Shown: positions 57,234 to 64,000 of the stretch, piece by piece | Numbering within the stretch: the stretch's first letter is position 1 | Layout: every line of letters begins with the position of its first letter | Assembly (NCBI GenBank): GCA_903885605.1 | Contig: CAISJD010000158.1 | Location: 1-64,000, forward strand | Length of the DNA: 64,000 nucleotides | DNA from: an uncultured Chthonomonas sp. | GTDB lineage: Bacteria; Armatimonadota; Chthonomonadetes; Chthonomonadales; CAJBBX01 | Reading direction: 5' to 3' | Translations under genes and position numbers: made by a program | The notes under the pieces: model-generated | Databases searched by the model: none | The model's input: the letters and a program-made list of their open reading frames with translations, nothing else | Told to the model about the DNA's origin: nothing

Positions 57234-60200
57234 ATGTTCGTCCATCTGCACACCCATAGCCCCTACAGCTTCCTTGACGGCGCCACGGAGGTCGAGCGCC
57301 TGGTCCGCCGCGCCGCCGAGCTGGGCATGCCCGCCATGGCCCTCACCGACCACGACAACCTCTGCGGCATGGTCAAGTTCACGTCCGCCTGCCGCAATTA
57401 CGGCGTCCGGCCCATCCTGGGCGCCGAGGTCACCATGGAGGACCAGAGCCATCTCACGCTCCTGGCGCTGGATTCCACCGGCTACTCCAACCTCTGCTCC
57501 CTGCTGACCCGCACCCATGCCAACGGGGGGCGCCTCAACCCGCTGCTGCCCTGGAACGCGCTGCCCGAGCGGGCCTCGGGCCTCGTCTGCCTCACCGGCT
57601 GCCGCAAGGGGCAGATACCCTCCCTGGTGCGCCGCCGCGAGCACGCCCAGGCCGCAGAACGCGCCATGGAGCTGCGCCGCATCTTCGGCCGGTCGGGGCT
57701 GGTGGTGGAGATGCAGGATGACATGACGCCCGACAGCCGACGCGTCTGCGCCGACCTTCAGGCACTGGCGGGGCAGCTCGGCGTGCGCGCCGTGGCCACC
57801 AACAACGTGCACCATGCCGGCCGCGACGGCTACGCCACCTACGACATCCTCAAGTGCATCCAGGCCTGCATCCCGGTCTCGGAGCCGCACCGGAACCGGC
57901 CGCTGAACGCCGAGCGCTACCTCAAGTCCGCGGCCGAGATGGAGGATCTCTTCGGCTGGGCGCCGCAGGTTCTGGCCGATACGGCCTCCGTGGCCCTGGA
58001 GTGCGGCGACGTGCTCCCCTCGGCGTGCGATATCACACCCCGCTACCCCGTGCCCAACGGAGGCGACGACGCCTCCTACCTGCGTCACCTCACCTACAAG
58101 GGCGCCGCCTACCGATACGGCCCCCTCAGCGACGCAGTGCGGACGCGCATCGAGCACGAGCTGGCGCTCATCATCGAAATGGGCTATGCCGGATACTTCC
58201 TCATGGTCTGGGACATCGTGCGCTGGGCGAGGCGGCAGGGCATCCGATGCACCGGCCGGGGCTCCGCCGCCGACTCCTGCGTGGCCTACTGCCTCTACCT
58301 GACGGATGTGGATGTCATCTCGCGCAACCTCCCCTTCGCCCGTTTCCTGGTGCCCGGCAAGACGCCGGATATCGACATCGACTTTCCAAGCGATAAGCGT
58401 GACGATGTCTTCCGGCATATCGCGGAGCTCTACGGCCAGGAGTGCGTGGGCATGGTCTGCACCTTCCACACCTTCTGGTCGCGGTCGGCCGTGCGCGACG
58501 TGGGCAAGGCGCTGGCCCTGCCCACCGAGGCCCTCAACTTCCTGGCCAAGCGGCTACACCACAGCGTCCGCGCGGATCGCATCTCGGAGGCCTTCGACCG
58601 CTTCTCCGAACTGCGCGAGCACAAAGCCCTCCGTGAGCGGTTTGAGCTGCTCATGCGCCTCTGCAAGGGCCTTGCCGGCTTTCCGCGGCACATCGGCACG
58701 CATTCGTCCGGCATCGTCATCAGCCGGATGCCGCTGGAGCGCATCGCGCCGCTGCAGCCCTCGGCGCGGGGCATCACGCGCATCTGGACGCTGGACAAGG
58801 ACGATGCCGAGGATATCGGCGCCATCAAGTTCGATGTGCTCTCCCTGGGCGCACTGGCCGCGGTGGGCGACGCCGAGAGCGAAGCGCGGCTCCACGACCC
58901 CGGCTTCAGCTATGACCGCATTCCCTTCGACGACCGCGAGACCTATCGCATGCTCCAGGCCGGCGCGGCCGTGGGCACGTTCCAGTTCGAGAGTTCCGCC
59001 CAGATGTCGCTGGCCGTCACCCTCCACCCGCGCCACTTCGAGGACCTGGTGGCCGCCGTGGCCCTCATTCGCCCGGGGCCGATCCGCGGCAATGTGGTCC
59101 GCCGGTTCGTGGGCTGCCGCAACGGATGGATGCGGACCGATGTGCTACACCCGGCCCTGCTCAAGACGCTGGCCAAGACCTACGGATGCATCGTCTTCCA
59201 GGAGCAGGTGAACGATGTGGTCGCCGCCATGACCGGTTGCTCGGACGCCGAGGCGGACAAGTTCCGCAAGAGCCTCACCAAGTACGACCGCACCGGCGCC
59301 ATGGATGACGCCCGCACCACCTTCGTGACCCGGGCCATGGAGCGCCACCCCGACCTGACCGACGATGCGGCCAACTCCATCTTCGACCAGATCGAGGGCT
59401 GGAGCGGCTACGGCTTCACCGAGGGGCACGCGGCCAGCTTCTCGGTCACCGGGTACCGCACGGCCTTCCTCTCCACGCACCACCCAGCCGAGTTCTTCTC
59501 AGGCATCATGAACCACCAGCCCATGGGCTACTACGCCAGCAACACGCTGGCCTCCGAGGCGCGGCGCCGGGGCGTGCGCGTGCTGCCCGTGGATATCAAC
59601 ATCAGCGACGACAAGTGCCGCGTGCCGGACCCGGCCACCATCCGCCTGGGGCTGCGCATCGTTGAAGGGCTGGCGGAGGAGGATATCGAGGCCATCCTGG
59701 CGGCGCGCGGGCAGGAGCCCTTCGTCTCGCTGCTGGACTTCTGCACGCGGGTCGTGATGCACCGCGACCGGCTGGAGAACCTGCTCCTCTGCGGTGCGTT
59801 CGATAGCCTGCACGAGGTGCGCCGAGGGCTCCTCTGGCGGCTGGATGAGACCCTCTCGCTGGCCTCGGTCCGGCGCATGGCGGCTGCGAACGCGCCCGGC
59901 ACGCTGCCGCTGGAGCCGCCCGGCGCATCGGAGACGCCCGTGGCCTGGGATGTGCCGGACTTCAGCGTCTGGGATCGCTTCCTCTGGACCTGGCGCGTCA
60001 CCGGCGTCTGCGCCGAGTGTCACGTGCTGGCCTACATGCGCGACTGGCTGGCCACACGCGGCGTCATGACGGTGCAGGAGGCCCTGGCGGTCCGGCCGGG
60101 GACGCGAGTGAACGTGGCAGGCATCAACGTGCGGCCCCACCGCCCACCCACGCGCTCGGGCCGCACGGTGCTCTTCACCCAGGTTGAGGATGAGACCGGC

Positions 60201-60437
60201 CTGCTCCAGGCGACCTGTGCCGGTGAGGCGCTGGACCCATGCACACCCATCTTCCTCACGTCGCCCGTGGTCATCGTCCGGGGAGCCATGCAGAGCAAGG
60301 GCTCCGGCATGAGCATGAAGGTGGAGAAGGTGCGGAGCCTGGCCCTACGGGACATGACGACTGCGGGAGCCACGCCCCAGCCGCCGCCCGAGATGGCTCC
60401 GGAACTGGAGAAGTTGCTGGTGCAGGTGAGCCGGTAG
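57234..60437 (+). CDS. dnaE2: Error-prone DNA polymerase III alpha-like subunit
   Basis: PHP domain MFVHLHTHSPYSFLDG; C-family motifs PDIDIDFPSDKRDDVFRHI, RGSAADSCVAYCLYLTDVD; C-terminal OB-fold. Confidence 0.93.
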   Translation: MFVHLHTHSPYSFLDGATEVERLVRRAAELGMPAMALTDHDNLCGMVKFTSACRNYGVRPILGAEVTMEDQSHLTLLALDSTGYSNLCSLLTRTHANGGRLNPLLPWNALPERASGLVCLTGCRKGQIPSLVRRREHAQAAERAMELRRIFGRSGLVVEMQDDMTPDSRRVCADLQALAGQLGVRAVATNNVHHAGRDGYATYDILKCIQACIPVSEPHRNRPLNAERYLKSAAEMEDLFGWAPQVLADTASVALECGDVLPSACDITPRYPVPNGGDDASYLRHLTYKGAAYRYGPLSDAVRTRIEHELALIIEMGYAGYFLMVWDIVRWARRQGIRCTGRGSAADSCVAYCLYLTDVDVISRNLPFARFLVPGKTPDIDIDFPSDKRDDVFRHIAELYGQECVGMVCTFHTFWSRSAVRDVGKALALPTEALNFLAKRLHHSVRADRISEAFDRFSELREHKALRERFELLMRLCKGLAGFPRHIGTHSSGIVISRMPLERIAPLQPSARGITRIWTLDKDDAEDIGAIKFDVLSLGALAAVGDAESEARLHDPGFSYDRIPFDDRETYRMLQAGAAVGTFQFESSAQMSLAVTLHPRHFEDLVAAVALIRPGPIRGNVVRRFVGCRNGWMRTDVLHPALLKTLAKTYGCIVFQEQVNDVVAAMTGCSDAEADKFRKSLTKYDRTGAMDDARTTFVTRAMERHPDLTDDAANSIFDQIEGWSGYGFTEGHAASFSVTGYRTAFLSTHHPAEFFSGIMNHQPMGYYASNTLASEARRRGVRVLPVDINISDDKCRVPDPATIRLGLRIVEGLAEEDIEAILAARGQEPFVSLLDFCTRVVMHRDRLENLLLCGAFDSLHEVRRGLLWRLDETLSLASVRRMAAANAPGTLPLEPPGASETPVAWDVPDFSVWDRFLWTWRVTGVCAECHVLAYMRDWLATRGVMTVQEALAVRPGTRVNVAGINVRPHRPPTRSGRTVLFTQVEDETGLLQATCAGEALDPCTPIFLTSPVVIVRGAMQSKGSGMSMKVEKVRSLALRDMTTAGATPQPPPEMAPELEKLLVQVSR

Positions 60438-60444
60438 GCGCGGG

Positions 60445-61068
60445 TCAGGCCGGCGCGGACGCCAGCATCTCCAGCAGATCGTCGATGGGCAGGCCCACCA
60501 CGTTGTGGTAGCTCCCCACCACCCGGTGGACGAAGATGGAGGCCCCGCCCTGGATGCCGTAGGCTCCGGCCTTATCGAACGGCTCGCCGGAAGCGATGTA
60601 GGCCTCGACCTCCTCGGCCGACAGGTCGCGGAACGTGACGTGTGTGCTGACCACACGCACCGTCGCTTCGGGTTCGTCCGGGCCGTCGGCCCACGCCAGC
60701 GCGATGCCCGTATGCACCTCGTGGGTCGCGCCGGAGAGGAGTCGCAGCATCCGCCGCGCGTCGTCGGCATCGCTCGGTTTGCCCAGCACCTCGCCGCCCC
60801 GGTCCAACGGCGCGGCAACGACTGTGTCGGCTCCGATCACCAGCCTGGGACCGGAGGTCTGCCGCCATATCTCGGCTGCCTTCCGGCGGGCCACTACGGC
60901 GGCCACGGCCCGGCCATCGGCCAGGAGGCATGCCTCGTCGGCGCATCCGGGTATGACCTCGAAGTTGAGGCCCGCCGCCAGCATGATCTCCCGCCGCCGG
61001 GGTGAGGCCGAGGCCAGGATGAGGCGCCGCGGTCCGGCGGCCGGGGGTGTTTGCGGGGCGTCGGCCAT
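60445..61068 (-). CDS. maf: Maf-family nucleoside triphosphate pyrophosphatase
   Basis: LILASASPRRREIMLAAGLNFEVIP, VIGADTVV, AYGIQGGASIFVHRVVGSYHNVVGLP. Confidence 0.96.
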   Translation of the reverse strand: MADAPQTPPAAGPRRLILASASPRRREIMLAAGLNFEVIPGCADEACLLADGRAVAAVVARRKAAEIWRQTSGPRLVIGADTVVAAPLDRGGEVLGKPSDADDARRMLRLLSGATHEVHTGIALAWADGPDEPEATVRVVSTHVTFRDLSAEEVEAYIASGEPFDKAGAYGIQGGASIFVHRVVGSYHNVVGLPIDDLLEMLASAPA

Positions 61069-61071
61069 GGG

Positions 61072-61920
61072 CTACGAGGGCCAGAGGACGATCAGGGCCC
61101 AGATGGCCGGCCCCGTGGCAAGCAGGCTATCGAACCGGTCGAGCACCCCGCCATGCCCGGGCATCGCCACGCCGAAGTCCTTCAGGCCGACTTCCCGCTT
61201 CAGGCAGGACTTGAAGAGGTCGCCGAACTGGCCGAGTGTCCCGCTGATCGAGCCCATCACCAGCCCGCGCGTCCAACTGCCCAGGAAGATGTGGCCGGCG
61301 ATACTTCCCACCAGGATGGCGGCAAGAAGCCCGCCGATGCTTCCTTCCACGGTCTTGCCCGGCGAGAGCTTCGGCGCCAGCTTCCGGTGTCCCATCGACT
61401 TTCCCACGAAGAGCGCCGCGCTATCGACCGCCCAGATGCTCAGGGCCACGACCATCACCACCGCCTGCCCGGTGTCCATGCCGGGCACCATCCCGCCCGA
61501 AGGGCCGGGCAACGTCCGGAGCATGGAGATGCCGCCGAAGAGGCTCACGTACCAGCCGTGGAGCAGTCCGTGGCCCACGCGGTGCGTGACGTTCAGCACA
61601 CCCGTGCGGTAGGCGACGACAACCTCCATCACCATGGCCGCGATGACCATGACCACCAGGCTGGCCATGACGGTTTCGCTGCCGTGGCGGCCCAGGTCCT
61701 CGGAAAACCTCAGAATGAGCGGCAGGGCCGGGCCTGCCAGGCCCATGGCGCAGAGGATCGGGTTGGGCGTGACATTCTCGCGGCGCGACGCCGCGGACAT
61801 CTCCCAGAGGCCCACCACAGCGACCACGCAGAGAGCCCACGCGAAGGCGAGCGGACCGGCGGCACACAGCACGATGAAGAGCGGCATGCCCACCACGGCA
61901 GTCAGCAACCTTAGCGACAT
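61072..61920 (-). CDS. cdsA: Phosphatidate cytidylyltransferase
   Basis: Multi-TM; AVDSAALFVGKSMGHRKLAPKLSPGKTVEGSIGG signature. Confidence 0.94.
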   Translation of the reverse strand: MSLRLLTAVVGMPLFIVLCAAGPLAFAWALCVVAVVGLWEMSAASRRENVTPNPILCAMGLAGPALPLILRFSEDLGRHGSETVMASLVVMVIAAMVMEVVVAYRTGVLNVTHRVGHGLLHGWYVSLFGGISMLRTLPGPSGGMVPGMDTGQAVVMVVALSIWAVDSAALFVGKSMGHRKLAPKLSPGKTVEGSIGGLLAAILVGSIAGHIFLGSWTRGLVMGSISGTLGQFGDLFKSCLKREVGLKDFGVAMPGHGGVLDRFDSLLATGPAIWALIVLWPS

Positions 61921-61935
61921 CGGGTCGTGCCTCCG

Positions 61936-63231
61936 TTACAGCGTAGTGCGGCGCTCCCGGATGGGCGCCACAAGGGCCGTGCCGGCCAGCATACAGAAGA
62001 GCGCCATGCCCAGCACCAGACGGTAGCCGGCGCCCATCCCCATCCCGGCGTTACCATAGTGTGCCACGATACCGCCCATTACGGGTGCGAGTACCTGCGG
62101 CGCCGTGTAGGCGATGTGCCAGATTCCCATGGAACGGGCCTCATCGCCGTCGGGCAGCAGGTTGGTGGCAAGCGCCCAGTCGACCGCCTGAAAGGCGCCC
62201 CAGCCGATGCCGAACGCCACCGCCCCGGCGATGGCGATCTGGACGCTACTCGTCAGGATGAAGACCAGGGCCGAAGCGCTGGTGATGGCCATGGCGCCGC
62301 GCACCACCCGCTTCTTCGAAGTCCGGTCGCTGAGCACCCCCGCGGGCCAGTTGCCGATGAGCCCGCTACCCGTGGCGGCGAGCATCACGATCGTCAGGAC
62401 GCGCTGATGGTCCGCCGCCGGCACACGCAGCGTGTCAGATAGATAATACGAGAGGAATTCGGTAACGGAGTAGAAGCCCAGGTTGATGGCGAACCGGCTG
62501 GCGATCAGCCAGTAGAAGCTGGGGTTCTCTGACGGTTTAAGCCGAAATCCTGAGGCGATGGCGGCAGACAGCGGGCCCTTCTGCGGCTCGGCCCGAGGCG
62601 GCGTGTCCGGCAAGCGCAGATATGCATGGACCATCGTCCCCACAAGCACGGTGGCCAGCAAGGCGCAAACGGTCAGGAGGCCGCGTCCGCCGGGGCGGTC
62701 GTAGAGCATGCCGCAGAGCATCAGCCCGGCCAGCGTGCCCGCGATGGAAGCCACGCCCAGGTAGGCCGACGCCAGGCCCTGCTTGTCGCGAGGCACCAGG
62801 TCCGGCACCATGGCCTGATATGGGCTGGTGGCCACGTTGGCCGTGAGTTGCAGCATGCAGAATGCGAGTGCCAGCATAGGGATCGAGTGGGCTGTGGCCA
62901 GCATCGCCAGCGCAGGGACCGAGGCCAAGGTGCCCCACAGCAGGTAGCCCTTGCGCCGCCGGCGTGGGTGTGCGGTGCGGTCGCTCAGGGAGCCGATGAC
63001 GAGGCAGATCACCGTCGAGACCGCCGCGCCGCCGCCCAGCGTCCAGCCCAGGTAGAGGTCCTTGGCCTTGTCGCCCACGAGGGCCTGCACCATGTTCTGC
63101 ATCACGATGGTGATGATGCCCGCCCAGAGCAGCGAGAGCGCGAACCAGTAGGCGCTCAGGTCGACATAGAGGCACCAGGTCTGGGGCGGATAGGGTAGGG
63201 GGTCGCCCTCGAACTTGCCGTCGGCGCTCAT
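61936..63231 (-). CDS. Major facilitator superfamily transporter
   Basis: ~12 TM segments; start at MSADGKFEG. Confidence 0.88.
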   Translation of the reverse strand: MSADGKFEGDPLPYPPQTWCLYVDLSAYWFALSLLWAGIITIVMQNMVQALVGDKAKDLYLGWTLGGGAAVSTVICLVIGSLSDRTAHPRRRRKGYLLWGTLASVPALAMLATAHSIPMLALAFCMLQLTANVATSPYQAMVPDLVPRDKQGLASAYLGVASIAGTLAGLMLCGMLYDRPGGRGLLTVCALLATVLVGTMVHAYLRLPDTPPRAEPQKGPLSAAIASGFRLKPSENPSFYWLIASRFAINLGFYSVTEFLSYYLSDTLRVPAADHQRVLTIVMLAATGSGLIGNWPAGVLSDRTSKKRVVRGAMAITSASALVFILTSSVQIAIAGAVAFGIGWGAFQAVDWALATNLLPDGDEARSMGIWHIAYTAPQVLAPVMGGIVAHYGNAGMGMGAGYRLVLGMALFCMLAGTALVAPIRERRTTL

Positions 63232-63980
63232 GGCTCGGTCCTGCGTGCGAATTCGAGGTCCCTCTCGGTGTCCACGTCGGCGGCCAGTTCGGGCGGCGCG
63301 TTCGGGTCCATGGCGCATCGGAGCCCGGTGATCTGCCCGACGCGGCCGAGGATATCCGCCGTGGTGAGCCGTCGCCCAAGCATCCTCAGCAGGACGCCGA
63401 AGCCGAGGACCGAGACAATCTTCAGCGGGTTCTTGCGCCCCTCGAAGATGCGTTCGATGATGGGCAGTGCGGCTAGCAACGCCGCCACATCGGCCACATA
63501 AGCGCATGCCGGCGCCCACTGGCCATCGGCCAGGCGCGTGTAGGTATTGCTCGTGCCCGGGAAGCGGGCTTCATAGGCCTCCTTGGTCAGCGCGCCGCCG
63601 TAGGCCTGGGCGTCGGCGGGCATCCGCTCAAGGAAGGCCGTCAGGTGCTCGGGAGCCACAAAGGGCAGGTCCGTGGTGAGGACGAGGACCTGCCGGCTCC
63701 CGTTGCGCTGCGCCCACTGGAGGCCGAGGGCCAGGTTTTCGGTGCCCGTGGAGGCGGCCGAGAGCCACTCGTTGCCTGCCTGCTCGACCTCCGGACGGAC
63801 GTCCGGCGGGCCGACGACGCCCACGGCCCCCACGGCCGGGCAGTTCCGGGCGGTGGCCATGGCGCGGCCGAGCAACGTCATGCCCCCGAATGTAAGGTTA
63901 GCCTTGATCCCGCCGTACTGGCCATCGGCGCGCATCAGCCGACCTCCGGCAAGCAGCACGGCGCATAGTGGCGTCGTCAT
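63228..63980 (-). CDS. MobA-like NTP transferase
   Basis: AVLLAGGRLMRADGQYGGIKANLTFGGMTLLGRAMA, VLTTDLPFVAPEHL. Confidence 0.82.
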   Translation of the reverse strand: MTTPLCAVLLAGGRLMRADGQYGGIKANLTFGGMTLLGRAMATARNCPAVGAVGVVGPPDVRPEVEQAGNEWLSAASTGTENLALGLQWAQRNGSRQVLVLTTDLPFVAPEHLTAFLERMPADAQAYGGALTKEAYEARFPGTSNTYTRLADGQWAPACAYVADVAALLAALPIIERIFEGRKNPLKIVSVLGFGVLLRMLGRRLTTADILGRVGQITGLRCAMDPNAPPELAADVDTERDLEFARRTEP

Positions 63981-64000
63981 GGGCGCCTCCCAGCGTCCAC

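Noticed and set aside
57072-58469. 465-aa minus-strand ORF
   Set aside because: Antisense to imuB/dnaE2; no recognisable domain.

Overview
High-GC bacterial chromosomal window, almost fully coding. Short intergenic gaps and many ATGA/TAATG gene overlaps suggest long operons. By eye I found no rRNA, tRNA, CRISPR array, transposase or phage genes; tRNAs were not exhaustively excluded. Most content is housekeeping: gltX, rimO, CoA/pantothenate genes (coaBC, panD, panC, panB, coaD), recG, the rpmF-plsX-fabH-fabD-fabG-acpP-fabF-rnc block, methionine salvage (mtnP-mtnA-apt), a branched-chain amino-acid operon (ilvB-ilvN-x-RR-ilvC-leuA-leuC-leuD-GNAT-PII-cimA) with a clear T-box leader, an imuB-dnaE2 mutagenesis cassette, maf and cdsA. 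The least ordinary parts are: (1) a tightly coupled minus-strand operon (about 12.3-22.4 kb) encoding an NAD(P)HX-repair enzyme, three FHA proteins, a VWA protein, a PP2C phosphatase, a KptA/Tpt1 RNA 2'-phosphotransferase and a Ser/Thr kinase; (2) an unexplained, hairpin-rich ~285 bp gap upstream of a KhpA-like KH protein, next to a protein with a RING-like zinc domain; (3) a perfect inverted repeat abutting the imuB-dnaE2 promoter; (4) an alkyltransferase-like (PWHRV) gene coupled to an unknown partner; (5) tandem amidohydrolase-like proteins lacking expected metal-site residues. Taxonomy cannot be assigned from the window alone; a deep-branching lineage such as Armatimonadota is only a guess. 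Product names come from recognising motifs in the supplied translations; no database searches were run.
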